Shown here piece after piece: positions 11,682 to 24,547 of a stretch of 64,000 bases of DNA (the stretch's first letter is position 1; every line of letters starts with the position of its first letter). The DNA comes from Ilex aquifolium. Taxonomy: Eukaryota > Streptophyta > Magnoliopsida > Aquifoliales > Aquifoliaceae. A program made the translations under genes and the position numbers. The stretch is from contig OX637395.1 in the NCBI GenBank assembly GCA_951799425.1, positions 14,734,451-14,798,450 of the forward strand. Direction: 5' to 3'. The notes under the pieces were generated by a model that did no database searches, was not told where the DNA came from, and was given only the letters and a program-made list of their open reading frames with translations.

Positions 11682-14600
11682 GTTCACTTTCTACTATTTT
11701 TTTCCGTTGCTTTTTATCGACCATCATCTGATTTTTAACAATATATAATTTGAGTTGCATATATGCCCTTTTTTAAGGCTTAGGCTTTCATATAAAATGC
11801 ACATTTGAGATTGTTGTCTATAATCATTTTTTCTTTATTTCCTCTTTTCAATAGTATCTGTTTGAGTCTTGGTCATGATTATTCATTTTATTGGATATAG
11901 CCAGTTATTTTCTAGGGTCGAAATCTTTATTTTTGTATGCTCGATTTATTTTTTTGCCAGACATTGTCCAATATTCTTTGTTGTGCTCATATCACATAAT
12001 TAATTTCTTTTGTTGGATGTGACCAGTAGGTTTTTTTTTGAATACTGTCCATTCGACGGTCATGATGATTATTTGATCTTTTTGAAGGTTGAAGAATCAC
12101 TTTCCGATTTTTGCTTGATCCTATTCAAATAAAAAAATACATTAGAGCTTGGTGTTTTGCCTTTTTTGTGTGTGTGTGTGTGTTTCTGGAGAGCATTCAT
12201 TTTGTTTAATTCATCAAAACTTGAGGGATGTTAGGCCCTATTCTGGTCTTATTTTGGTGTAGTGTGTGTAAAGGGTTAGAGGAGAATTACTTTTTCATTT
12301 ACTGCTTAGTTTACTTTTAAATTGTTTGGATTGAGTTTGGTGATGCCCAAACCAAGGGTGGATTTATTATGTTTTTGGAGAGGGGAAGTGCTCAAAGAGA
12401 TGTATTGTGGTGTAGGTGGTAGCACCTTAATGCTTTTGGTGGAGATCCTGGTTAGAGCTTTTTCAGAGGCTTTGTTATGATAGAAGGGATTGGTGTTGGA
12501 GAAATGTTTTTGAGATACTGATTATTTTGTTTCTCTAGGGATTGTGTCATTATGTTATATAGACTCTTTCTTGACGTTTAAAATAGTTGGGGTTTAAAGA
12601 TATGTATCTTTTTAGGGTGGTTGGTTTTAGGTGTAGTCCATGAGATGTGAAAGTTTGGAATTTGGTTTTCCTTTTGGTCTGGGTTTTTATCTCCATGTTC
12701 ATGTAAAATATAAATAGAGAAACACGATTTTGCAAAAAAAAAAAAGACCGAATCTAATCATTGTTGTTTGTTGTTTGTTGTAGCCACTGGGTTGACATGC
12801 GTGTTTGGATAAAATACATACCATTCTCAAGAACTAGCCATTTTGTAGTTGTAAACATTTAAAAAAATATGGAAGGACTACAAATAAAGACATGTGTAGT
12901 GGAATTGGAAGGATTAAAATCAGGGCAATAATTTTTGGATTGCATTCATGGTTACAAAGACTCTTTTGTTATTTTTTATCTTTATTTTAGTCGTTGGCAA
13001 TCGTTATTTTTTCTTTGCATCTTTTTGATGGTGCATTGGTGCCTACGACTTTAGCAACGAGGAATTCGGCAGTTTTAAGCGGATTTGTCCTGTAGCTTTG
13101 GTCAGTCATATTTATACTTTTGGGAAAGTCTCATATTTATACTTGGTATCTTAAGTGAAATAATGTAAAATTAATGCTCAAGTTCATGGTTTATTTGAAT
13201 ATTGATGATTTGCGTTTGATATGTGCCAAGTAGACAAAATACTTTTATGTTAATGATGTAAATTAAATATTAAACTGAGGCTAAAAGCTTGCACACATAT
13301 GGGCGCGCTTACAGCACATAGCACGTGGAGTGCAACAGTTGATTTTATATCTTCTTAGTGCTATTTAATTCTTGAGTACGCAAGTGTTATTTGTGGTTGC
13401 TAGTTGCATGACTTGAATTGCATTTGTTCTGAGAGCTGTGTTGTAGATGATTGATTTAATTGGTTATTGACTTTTTCTGGGTTGTTGCCTTTGTTCTCTA
13501 GGGTTGGACTTCTTACTATTGAATTGGTCATGGAGGTTACACACCTCTAACACGTGCCGATACATATGAACGACGAGCGTTTTAGTGTTTGTAATTATAG
13601 TTTTTAATTTACATTCTTTTAATCTATCTTTGCAACAACTGATATATTTGTAGGTTCATTTTTTTTTTACTTAATGCCAAATGGGCCCAAACATATATCA
13701 TGTAATTCTTTTAAAACATGTATCACAATTCCAAGTTCTTAGCTTGGAAGCAATCCCGGTAATTTTTTACATCTCATCTCTTATTTCATTTCTTTAACAT
13801 CTCATCAACTATTTCTTCCATAAGAGGATTCTTTGATAGAGATTTCAATTATGGATGCATCTAAATTGCAACATCAAGTTGTTGTCTCAGACTTAGATTA
13901 AGAAAGACAGTAACATCAAGAAGCTTGGTAATTTGTCATATGTGTGTCTTTCACACTGAAAAGCAAGTTATTATTTATTTTTTTTGTATGAGTTAAAAAA
14001 AGGTCCAAAAACAGTGCATAAGGTAGTTAGGTGTTTAACAATTTTTCAAGGTGTTTAAAAGTAGTGTGTAAACTGTTGAGATGAACTCACTTTCTCTTTC
14101 TATGCTACCTAAGATTTGTTTATACTTTTGGTGATCTCTGTGAATTTGTTTGAAAGCATTTTATGTTTGCTCTTAGCTTTTGTGTAGTTCATGTTCAAAG
14201 TTTATTCACATACGAAAATTTAATTGAGATGTGATACTGAGTAGTTTTATATGTACTGTTTTCATCTTCTTTATTTTGCTAAAATTGGGTCGTGTTTTCT
14301 TAATAATAATCAGATATGTACTAAATATTAGCCATTTGATAAATTTTGTACACAAGTTGATATTGTTTTTGTGTTCTTTTTTAAAAGTAAATTCCGTTAA
14401 ATTTTTTAATATTGATTATGTGTCTAGATTAATTTAAAATGGCGTAATTAAAGAAAAGGAAAAATAAATTATTACTTGAAATATTTGTATGCTATTGAAA
14501 ATATTTGTATTACATGATTAATGCTCGATTTTGTGTGGTACAATGTCTTCGAGTATGAATTTTGTCCATTTTTAAAAAGAAAATGGTTGTCGCGATTTGA

Positions 14601-15016
14601 TATAGTGCCCAGATTCTTTGAGGTGCTCGATTTTTATATTGCATCGTGCCTTCTGACACGGATTATTACTAGTTTACTTCTATTCTGACTCTTTTTTTTC
14701 TCAATTCTTTACGTGTCCTACCCGGTTTGCCTATTTCCCCATTACCATTCATTCCTTTCTCGGCCAACAAGTTCCGCCGTCTTCGGCGATTCACATCAGC
14801 AACCCAACCAGCAAGGATCTTACAGTCATGGCGGTGACTTGGGTTCTTGGATTTTGTTTCTTAGTTTGCTGGCCTGAGACAATGTATCTACAAATACATC
14901 CAATTTTAAAAAGCACTTAATGGGTTGGTGATGTGACTCGCCAGAGGAAGCAATGAATAGTAACGAACTGAGTAGGAGACCTAAAGAATTGAAAATTTTA
15001 AAGAGTAAGAATTGGA
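11682..15016. other. Interior of the candidate element, no gene assigned
   Basis: AT-rich DNA without a convincing frame. A (TG)n tract lies near 12168-12182. An A-run at 12736-12747 ends a stretch that could be a retroposed 3' end, but no flanking duplication was found. CG-richer sequence at 14690-14820 looks leader-like. Confidence 0.35.
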
Positions 15017-15118
15017 GTAAATTAGTTGGCAAAATTTCAATGAGGTGGTAAATTCATGTCAGATGCCATCTCATTAAATCCCCATTTTAGTTCCCATTAT
15101 ATGTTCTAATCATAGTTC
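15017..15118. repeat. Right terminal inverted repeat of the 7.7-kb element
   Basis: Inverse copy of 8059-8160. Its outer end is displaced to 15748-15766 by the insertion at 15119-15747. Confidence 0.65.
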
Positions 15119-15747
15119 TTAAATCCGGCCCGAACATCAACCCGATAAAGAGACTGAGTTAATGGGTCACTGGTTCAATCGTGAGTCAACTGGTCAAACA
15201 GATCATATAATTAATAAAAAATTAATTACTAATAATATAAAAAATAGCTCAAAAATATATCACAAGGTATTAAAAAAATCAAAGAAAAACCAAGGTAAGA
15301 AGAGCCAAGGAAAAAGGAACTTTGTACATGCTATAAGGAATCCCACATCGGAAGACCACAATAACAAAAGAGAATTCAGAGCCTTTTAAAGTGAGTTCGT
15401 GGCGGGTGTCAAATAATCTAATTCTATTTTCAATGCATGAGGCGTCAGCCGTGTGCCAAGTGGATTATCGGTTGGACTTTAATATTTTTTAAGGTAAAAG
15501 TTGAAAGATAAAAATAGTGGTCCAGATTAGTAAAAACCGGCAAGTGTTGACGGGTTATATATAATTCGGTCTTGATCAGTCCGATTTGAGTGGTTTTTGG
15601 ATGGATGAATTACTTAAACGATCTAATTTGAAATTGAGTGGTTTTGAAATGGGTGAATTACTTAAATGATCTAATTTGAAAATTTGCCCTATTTAAAGCA
15701 TTGATTTGCCAGGTCAACCCGTTGGGCTGAGTCGGATTTTAAAATAC
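15119..15747. mobile_element. Small non-autonomous DNA element, hAT-like
   Basis: A 629-bp insertion without coding capacity inside the right inverted repeat. TAGTTC flanks both sides (15113-15118 and 15748-15753); extended to 8 bp the match is 6 of 8, fitting an eroded hAT duplication. The ends are loosely inverted (TTAAATCCGGCC against TTAAAATCCGAC on the other strand), with GGTTGACC/GGTCAACC-type motifs at both sides. A direct repeat of about 55 bp containing 'GGATGAATTACTTAAACGA' lies near 15600-15680. Confidence 0.5.
15340..15391 (+). promoter_or_regulatory. snRNA-type upstream sequence element and TATA-like box
   Basis: ATCCCACATCG (15340-15350) matches the plant snRNA upstream element RTCCCACATCG exactly. 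A TATA-like TTTTAAAG starts at 15384, 33 bases after it, the spacing known for polymerase II-type plant snRNA genes (polymerase III types use about ten bases fewer). No snRNA sequence follows that I can recognise. Confidence 0.45.
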
Positions 15748-15838
15748 TAGTTCCAATAGCATTATTAATATAATTTTGGAAAATTTGGATGTCGGTCCCT
15801 ATATATGAACTTATTTGAGGATAAGTCCGTCAAAGAAT

Positions 15839-18399
15839 TGTAAAACTCGGGTAAATTTGAATTTTTGTGAAAAAATGTAAAATAGTAATTAGCCACTACG
15901 GTACGGGTTGAAAATCTGAAATTTTCTAAAACTTGGATAACGAAACGGATCTCACTGTTGGATTCGTCTCGTGAAATCTAGTTACTCGGTCAATTTTCGT
16001 TAGATTCAAAGACAGTCGGATTTTTCACGTGTTACGAGGCAATCAGGTGTCGCTTGACCAAAACAAATGCGATCGAAAATTTAATTACGAAAAGTGGAAA
16101 ATAATTTAAATTTAGTTCAAGCAAAAAAATGTTGAACTTGAATCGGAGCGAAATTTAATTGATTTGGAACAAAATTGAACCCGAAAAAGGTGAACGTGTG
16201 GCGCAACGAGGGCCTAGTGTTTGGAGAGTATAAAAGGGGAAGAAAAATCAGTTTTCTTCCCAAATCTCAGCTGGGTTTTCGTTGGAGAGGGAAAAGAGAG
16301 AGTTTTCCAACTTCTCTCTACGATCTACGACTTTGCGTTCGTTGAATTGACTAGGGCCAAGAATAAAGATTGTTCTACTCGACGTGGGTTACAAAACCAT
16401 ACCAAAAATCGAAGGTTTTGACGAAGAACAAAAGATGAGATTTTTGAAAATCAAGGGCTAAATCTTGATTTGGGTTCCTAGAGGCTTTCTACCACTTGTT
16501 CTACGCTTCATGAGGTAGGGTTCCTGCCCTAATTATGTTTATTTTTAACCTAGGGTTGATATATGGAATAGGTAGGGTGTTAGAGATGTAATCTCATGTA
16601 TAACACATACTTATGATATTTGAAATGTAGAAAATGGGTATTAAGAATGGTTAAAATCAATTCTAGCATGAATTGGGTATGTAGAAATTTCTTGTTTGTG
16701 ATTTCTTGAGAAATGTATTGATTGGGCATGCTATGTGTTTACAGTTATGCCTTGAAGGTGTTTGATGAAATGCCTATGTGAATTAAGTGTATTATTTGCA
16801 TTAATTGTGTTATAACATGTTTGATAGTTGATGTCGGTATATGCGTATGATATATTGCCATTGAGGTTGTTGATGACGGTTATATGCTTATGATGTAATT
16901 GACCATGGATAAGGGTTGATGGATATTTAAGTTGTTTATATTGTGCTCATGACATGTTGAACATGATGATGAAATTGCAATTGTACATTACATTTGCATA
17001 TGCACGGGAAGCATCGCATTCGTGGGCACTTGACATGAGTGTGGGTGTGTGTGTGCATGTTTTTAGATCAAACACTATTCTTGGTAGTTGAGGCATGGAC
17101 TTGGGAAGGTTTGACCTAGGTGCGGCTGAGTTGCATGGTTGCATGAAAAACTTGTGTTGGATATAACAAGAAGGCTAAATTCTCCATCGGGTACAAGACC
17201 CGGTTACTGGTTTATACACTTTCGACGGAGCAAGTCCAAAAAAGTGTATCGGTGTGCGGAACCGGCGGTGAGACACCAAAATCCATGTACCCAAGAAAAA
17301 CACATGGTTTATTTATAAAATGGTCATTGGATGTGGAACATCAATGACAGGGGCTTGGAATGGACGGATTCATACGCATGACATTGCATGTGCTGAGGGA
17401 GCCGGTGAAGGCTTGGGTTGAGTTACATGTGTGAGTCTCATCTCATATCATGTCAATATAGAAAATTTCATTGTTGAATTGCATATTCTTGAATGGAGAA
17501 ATTGTTGCTTGTGAATTGCATGTGAACATTTCATATGCATCTAGATTGGGGAGTAGCCTCTTTAGGAGATACTCTATTGAGCATGACTCACCCTTTATGG
17601 GACAACATTTCAGGTGCGGGACATGCACCAGTGGATAGCTTTCATTCGGGCCCTTATTGTTGAAGAAAAGTCGAAATGTGGCTTTTAAATTATGCTTTTG
17701 TAAAAGTAAGATGTAATTTAGTTTTTGGACATGAAATTGTATGTAAGAGATTGTAATTGAACTCTTATGGACTATGTTTAATATAAAACTTCATGTTATA
17801 TAAGTTTGGGTTGATGATGTATAAGGTTGGAATGAATTGGAATTGAAAAAGGATGGAATCGGCGGAAAACTGGGAAGACCTATCGGTAGAACGATGAGTT
17901 CTTCTACCAGTAGAACATTTCCAGTAGGCTTTTCCTACCGGTAGAACTTCGAGTTTGACGGTAGAACATTTCTAGTGATTTTTCGTACCGGTAGAACGCT
18001 AATATTCCTACCGGTAGAACTTTTTCAATAGGTTTTCCTACTGGTAGAACTTTGAGCTCTTCTACCGATAGGTTTTCCTTAAATTTTAGAAATGTAAAAT
18101 GCTTTCGCAAAGCCTTTGGGTCTTGGGTTCTTTTGTTCAAATGATATAAATGGACAATAAATAAGAGTAAATTGATATATATTGGACTTTGAATGGGTCA
18201 TGTGATTGAAATGTGCACAAGTTACGCGTTTGGGAGTCCCCGGTACAAGGGAGACTCTTCCAAACTCTGTGTTGTCTGTGATCTCGGTAAAGAGAATGTT
18301 ATACCGTGGTGTCAGGTTATGCGGTATTCATGGGTATTTTCACGGGTTGATGGGTGATCAACAGGTTGACAAAGGACCCCTGGTTTTAGGGGCGTCACA
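15839..18399 (+). mobile_element. Solo LTR, Tekay-like family (copy B)
   Basis: A 2561-bp LTR running TGTAAAACTC...GGGGCGTCACA, in plus orientation and with no internal region. A TATA box (TATAAAAG, 16229) precedes a GA-rich leader. The family-wide 'GTTTGATCAAA' region lies near 17070, and an array of CTACCGGTAG-type palindromes at about 17880-18078. The flanks (AGAAT and TGAAA) do not form a clear duplication, so it may have lost its partner by unequal recombination. Confidence 0.8.
17880..18078. repeat. ACCGGT palindrome array in copy B
   Basis: Roughly eight units of 20-25 bp containing CTACCGGTAGAAC or a close variant, separated by TTTTCC-type spacers. Confidence 0.85.
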
Positions 18400-18800
18400 T
18401 GAAACTTATTTGTTATGAAGTCTATTTTTATCAAATTGTCCAAACTATCCCTTGCCTTAAGAGTTCAACTAAATATCGTTTGAGGACTCCTTTTCACAGC
18501 TGGAAGCTATCGACTCCTCCAGGAATAGACGCTTACAAATCCAGTTTCTTCTTCGACAAACATGTAGCTGACATTTTTCAAAAATCGTTGACATTCAAAT
18601 TTTAAATTGAATCCATTCAGTTAATACCATATTCGATTTTACTTCTCCAATTTGCTGTGGAATCCATTGAAGAAGTTTCTGTTCATTCTAGGGTTTCAAA
18701 ACATATTCTAGATTTTCGGATTCAGATTTAGGGTTCAAGTATGTGATGTTATGGGGAAGTTGTTGTTCATTCTAGGGTTTCAAAACATCTTCTACATATT
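18400..18800. other. Inter-element DNA, nothing assigned
   Basis: No coding frame recognised. A direct repeat (TTCATTCTAGGGTTTCAAAA) occurs at about 18684 and 18767. Confidence 0.4.
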
Positions 18801-19500
18801 CTACTTTTCAAATTTCTCATTGTTTTTTTGCTTTCCTAATTTCAACGTGCGATTCCATGTTACTAAATTAATTATGTGGTTTCTAATTTGTGGATTGTTT
18901 ATTGGGGAAAACACTCAAAAATTGCTTCTTTATGTTACTGTGGAAAAAAGGTTGATGTTACTGTGAGGAAAAAAAATTCGATGTTACATATTCAATGTCT
19001 TAAAGTTCGCAATTGTTATTGTTGTCCTAATTAAACATACGATGTTGAACTAATTGAAATAATGTAATTTGCAAATTTGTGTATCGTTTTTTGTGAAAAA
19101 CAATTCAACATTGCTTCGTTGTGTTTCTGTGGAAAAAGCGTTGATGTTAATGTGAGGGAATAAAAATTCGATGTTACATATTCGATATCTTAAAGTTTGC
19201 AATCAGTATTGTTATCCTAATTCACCTTACGATTATGTGTTACTAATTGAAATAATGTAATTTTTCAATTTGTGTATCATTTTTTTGTGAAAAACAATAC
19301 AAAATTGATTCATTGGGTTGTCATGGAAAAAAAAAGAGATGCTATTATGGGCAAAAAAAATTTGATGCTCCATATTTGATTTCCAAAATTTTCACATGGT
19401 TGTTGTTTGCTTTAATTAGCATTATGATTCGGTGTTACTTATTCAAATAATGTAATTAATGTTCAACAAGAACTTTGAGTCATTCTATGTTATTAACTTA
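18800..19500. repeat. ~190-bp tandem repeat, about 3.5 degenerate copies
   Basis: A unit with CTGTGGAAAAA...GATGTTAC...ATTCGATGTTACATATTC...TAATTGAAATAATGTAATTT recurs with equivalent points at 18938, 19127 and 19322 (spacings 189 and 195). It then decays to the right. No terminal structure was seen. Confidence 0.75.
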
Positions 19501-21034
19501 CAAATTGTAAATGATGTTACTAAACAAATGTTACTATAATATCACAAGTATTTGGGTTAACTGTTCATGTTATTATTGCACATTATTATGCTTAATGTAT
19601 TATGTTCATTCTAAAAAATTTTAACACTGAAAATTAAGATTGTATATAGACCGATGTTACTACGATATGTGTTAGTAAATTATGTTTTGAAATTGATGTT
19701 ACTAAACTGATTTACTATGTTAACATCAAGTACTTATCGTGCACTGCCCATGTTACTTTTTCAAAATCTCGAACTCGTACTCCAGTTTCAATCTTCACCC
19801 CTTTCAAATCAGTCCCAAATCTCGAAAGTCGATTATTTAAATGTATAACAGACAAAATAATGACTAAGAATTTGAATTTGAAGTATTATGAAAAACTTGT
19901 AATCGACAATTACCATCGTAAATTAAGCATTTCTATATTCAATTACCCGCCTCTATATATAGCTTCTTGCATATAATGTCTTCGGCTTTCCATAACTGAC
20001 CAAACTAACACTGTTAAGGGTATTTTTGAGATTAAAAAAAAAAATTGGACTTAACTACTTACTAATAAGATTAAGAATGAACTTACCCCCAAATAAGTTT
20101 CCTTGACAGACTCAAGTCATTATAAGTCCATCCAAGAGCACTCAACCCCAATTATCACTATGGTTTTCTATATAATTTGCTCTACTTTAGTTTCACACAT
20201 TGAGTTGTCATTTTTTAATTTGTTAATGTGTATTGCACCTTAACTACACCAAAAGTAAAGATTTAATAAAAAGCACAAAATACTTGCTTAATAAAAGTGC
20301 TAAGAAATTCCTAAAAATAGGAAAAAGGTAGATTCCTTGGCATCATCAAGTTGCAGACTTTGAACTAAGGCTTAGGCCTTACATGGTTGGCTGAAGAGTC
20401 GGTAAAAACATCGGGGTCGAACCGGTTATTATTAAAATAAGTGAAAATTGGAATTAAAGATAATATGACAATTTATTTTATATATAAGGATAGACGCGAA
20501 TTTATTGGGTCATTAACGACATATAATGTGTAATATTTGGTAAGTAGGTCCAATAGTTTTTTTATATATTTTTTTAAAATTTTTATTCTGTCCTCCAGTA
20601 GATATGTTACTACTCCATTGGTCTCTCTCTCTCTCTTCTCCTCCGACATGAAACCACCGGTGCTCCACTCCCAACAATAGCAACCTTAACTATCATGGCT
20701 TACTAGATCTCTGTCGTGTCGACTTGCTAATCAGTAAACAATTCTTGGATCGAGATTCGATGCTTGCACTAAGAGAACTAGGGTTTTTTTTTTCATGATT
20801 CTCCTTTTTCTTTTCTTTTTTCTTTATGTTCTTCAGGAATTTGCCTGATGAACTATTGCTTTTATATGAAAATAGAAAGCAACGGCGATGGAGGCGAGAG
20901 AGGTGCCATGTTCATGACTAGAAGCAAGGATTTTATTGATTTATTTGTATTTCTTCATCTACATGTTTAGTTGGCAATGATTTTATTTGTCATTATTAAT
21001 TTTTTTTTTTTGAAATTCTCTGTTTTTGTTTATT
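19501..21034. other. Inter-element DNA, nothing assigned
   Basis: AT-rich. A CT-rich leader-like stretch with short frames lies at 20610-20720, and poly-T runs at 20787 and 21000. No conserved protein was recognised. Confidence 0.4.
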
Positions 21035-21039
21035 CTTTG

Positions 21040-22015
21040 TGTGACACCCCAAAATCCGGGGGTCCTTTCTTAACCGTTGATCACCCATCAACCCGCAGAA
21101 GTACTTGTGTATGCCATATAACCCAACACCACTTTATCACATCCCTTTCACCGGGATCGTAACCAACACAGAGTTTAGGCAAAGTCTCCCTTGTACCAGA
21201 GAACTGCCCAACGCATGACCTGTACACATATCAACCGTACGACCATTCCAAGGTCCAATCTCCATCAATCTTCCCTTAAACTTACATCAATTACATCCTT
21301 TAAACAAGAAGACTCAAGGCCCAAAGGCTTGGCAAAATTATATTTAAATTTTGGAAATTTTGGAAGAGGTATCGGTACCTCTTACACATGGTACCGGTAC
21401 CTGAGCCTTCTGTCTGCCTGGTACCTGGACTTGAATAACGGGGTACTGGAACTTGGACCTTTATTTTCCAAGTTCCTTCCAATTGCCAAGTATCGATACC
21501 TAGGTGACGGGTTACCAGTACCTGAGTCCATTGTTTTCTAGGTACCAGTACTTATATGTCGTGGTACTGATACCTGAGCCCACTGTCCATCGAGGTACTG
21601 GTACCTGAAGCCTTGGTACCGGTACCTGAGCTCACTAGAATCCAGGTACTAGTACCCATAAGTCTAGGTACCGGTCCCTGAGTCATCCGATAGTGTGGTA
21701 CCGGTACTTAATCACTTAGGTACCGGTACCTAGGCCTAGATTTTTCCAAAATCTTTCCAATCGTCAATCATTGGCCATCCAGACATATCCCATACACATT
21801 CATACATTCATTAATACGAATTATAGTCTAGAAGAGTTCATTACAAAACCCTTTACACAATTTTACAAGTCCAAAACAAATTACCCAATTGATTTACAAA
21901 ATATAATTTAAAAGCCACATTCTAGCTTCTTCTCAAACAGGACCCATGTGAGGACCATCCACCGGTGTTTGTCCCGCACCTGAAATATTGTTCCCATAAA
22001 AGGTGAGTCACGCTC
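21040..22015 (-). mobile_element. Solo LTR, Tekay-like family (copy C1), part 1
   Basis: Minus-orientation LTR starting TGTGACACCCC after the duplication CTTTG (21035-21039). It is interrupted by copy C2 and resumes at 24548. It carries the family's 3' end and a long array of GGTACCGGTACC palindromes at about 21365-21745. Confidence 0.85.
21365..21745. repeat. GGTACCGGTACC palindrome array in copy C1
   Basis: About a dozen units of 25-35 bp with GGTACCGGTACCTGAG or diverged forms. The arms are G...C, against C...G in copies B and C2. Confidence 0.85.
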
Positions 22016-24542
22016 TATGACGCCCCTAAAACGGGGGATCCTTTGTCAACTCGTTGATCACCCATCAACCCGCATAAATACCCGTGAATGCCGTATAACC
22101 CAACATCACGGCACAACATCCCCTTTACCGGGATCACAAACAACGCGAGATTTGGACAAAGTCTCCCTTGTACCGGGCACTCCCCAACACATAACATGTG
22201 TACCATTCAATCAAATGACCATTCCAAGGTCCAATATACATCAATTCATACTCAATTATTTTCCATTTACATCGTTTGAATAAAAGGACTCAAGGCCCGG
22301 AAGCACAACAAAAGTATTTCAAATTTTGACATTTGAACAAAACCTACCGGTAGATGTACAATTTCTACCGGTAGAAAAAGGCTGCTGGAAAAGTTCTACC
22401 GGTAGGAAAACTCACTGGAATTGTTCTACCGCAAAACTTGACGTTCTATCGATAGGAAAAGCCTACTGGAAAAGTTCTACTAATAGAAGAGCTCATCGTT
22501 CTACCGGTAGGTCTTCCTAGTTTTCCCCCAATTCCATCATTTTTCAATTCCAATCCATTCCGACCCTTTACAACACTAATCCAAACTCATATAACATCCA
22601 TTTTAAGCAAATTACAATTCATATGAGTTCACTTTACAATCCTTTACATATTACATGTCCGAAAAAAAAACTAGATTACATCTTAGTTTTTACAAAACAT
22701 GATTCAAAAGCCACATTTTGGATTTTCTTCAACCATGAAGGCCTGAATGAGAGCCGTCCACTGGCGCATGTCCCACACCTAAAATATTGTCCCCATAAAG
22801 GGTGAGTCATGCTTAATAGGGTTTCTCCTAAAGAGGCTACTCCCCAACCTAGATGCATATGAAATGTTCACATGCAATTTACAAATAACAATCGCTCCAT
22901 TCAAGAATATGCAATTCAACAATGGAATCCTTTATGCCATGTCATGCTATGATATGAGACTCATACATGCAACTCAACTCGAGCCTTTATCGGCTCCCTC
23001 AACACATGCAACACCATGCGTATGAATCCGAGCATTCCAAACCCCCGCCATTGATGTTGCACATCCAATGAACATTATAAATCCCAGGTCTTTCTTGGGG
23101 TGGGTATTTATGGACTCACACCAATGGGCACCCAACCGACACGACATTAATGGACTTCCACCAACAGCTCCGCGTACGCCGACACACTTTATGGACTCTT
23201 CACCAACAGAGTGCATATCCAATCACTGGGTCTTGCACTTGAGGGACAATCTAGCCCTTCTTGCTAACCCCGACCCTATTTTCAATGCAAACTGTGCGAC
23301 TCAGTCGAACCATCATCCCAACTATCCCGAGCCCACGCATCATCCACCAATAATGGTGTTTGATCAAACCATGCACACACACCCACACTCATGTCAATGC
23401 CCACAAATGCGATGTTTTCCGTGCATGTGCAATGTAAATGTACAATTGCATTTCATATCCTTATGAAACTATGATCTCAATTACAATTTCAACATCATGT
23501 TCCATATGTCATGTGCACATAAAACAACATTCCCAATTGTCAATTATATCATAAGCATATAATTACAATTTACAACATCATCCAAGCATGTTATTCCAAT
23601 TTCATCAAAACAACATACTTCAATCATTCAAGGCATTTTATCAAACACCTACATATATCACATTTCTCAAGAAATCGCATCAAGTAATTTCTACATACCC
23701 AATTAAAGCTAGAATTGATTTTACCCATTTTTATATCCACTTTCCATATTTCAACTATCATAGGTAAGTGTCACACAAGAAATTAAACATCTAACACCCT
23801 ACCCATTCCATATAACAACCCTAGGTTGGAAATAAACCTAGTTATGAAAGAACCCTACCTCTTGAAGCGTAAAAACAAGTTGTAGAAACCTTCAAGAACA
23901 CAAACCAAGCTCAAACCTTGATTTTCCTCCAAAATTCTGTTTCTGAATCTTCTGTGAAATCCACGATTTTTGGTATGCAGTCGCAGCCCTCGTCGCGTAG
24001 AGGAACTTTAATTCTTGGCCCAAGTCGTTTCGACCAAAAGAACGTTGTAGATCGTAGAGAGAAGTTGTAATTCTCTCTTTTTCCCTCTCTTCCCTCTCCA
24101 ACGTAAAAGCTCAGCTGAAAATGGGGAGAAAATCTAATTTTCTCCACTATTTATATCCCTTGGAATGTTTGGCTCTCGTCGCGCCACACGTCCTCCATTC
24201 CAGGGTCCGGTTTGTCCCAAAACGATTAAATTTCGTCCTAATTCAAGTTCAAAATATTTTTATTTGAACTAGCTTTAAATTATTTTCTAATTTTTAAAAT
24301 TTAATTACATGTCTCATTTTTAGGTCACGTGACACCAGATCGCCTTGTAAAACACAAAAAATCCGACTGTCTCGGAATTCGACGAAAATTGTCTAGGTAA
24401 CTAGATTTCGCGAGACGAATCAAATGATGAGGTCTATTTCGTCATCCGAGTTCTAGAAAAATTCAGGTTTTCAACCCGTACCGAAGTGGCAATTTACAAT
24501 TTTTCCTTTTTTCATAAAAATTCAAATTTACCCGATTTTACA
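22016..24542 (-). mobile_element. Solo LTR, Tekay-like family (copy C2), nested in C1
   Basis: A 2527-bp minus-orientation LTR ending TTTTACA at 24542. CGCTC (22011-22015) and CGCTT (24543-24547) flank it as a slightly diverged 5-bp duplication of C1 sequence. A reverse-strand TATA lies near 24150. No internal region remains. Confidence 0.85.
22342..22512. repeat. CTACCGGTAG palindrome array in copy C2
   Basis: About seven units with CTACCGGTAGAAA or CTACCGGTAGGAAAA, including partial forms, at the same position in the LTR as the arrays of the other copies. Confidence 0.85.
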
Positions 24543-24547
24543 CGCTT

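Larger units (their letters stand above)
8059..15766. mobile_element. Candidate large non-autonomous TIR element with captured host exon
   Basis: About 7.7 kb lies between long inverted repeats. I see no transposase. The interior holds CT-rich, 5'UTR-like stretches (about 8240-8330 and 10800-10935), a (CT)n tract, and one exon of a universal stress protein gene (11441-11681). Long inverted repeats plus host exon fragments without transposase resemble Pack-MULE elements. I could not find a clean 9-bp target duplication; only an eroded 6/9 match is possible. The alternative is two unrelated insertions of the same short repeat in opposite directions. Confidence 0.45.

Noticed and set aside
12160-12747. 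LINE or processed transcript 3' end ending in an A-run
   Set aside because: No reverse-transcriptase remnant, no flanking duplication and no recognised coding sequence upstream of the A-run.
16738-16790. PPR-like peptide (YALKVFDEMP) on the plus strand, with a similar one near 26330
   Set aside because: It lies within the Tekay-like LTR and recurs in the other LTR copies in non-conserved frames. No second PPR repeat adjoins it.
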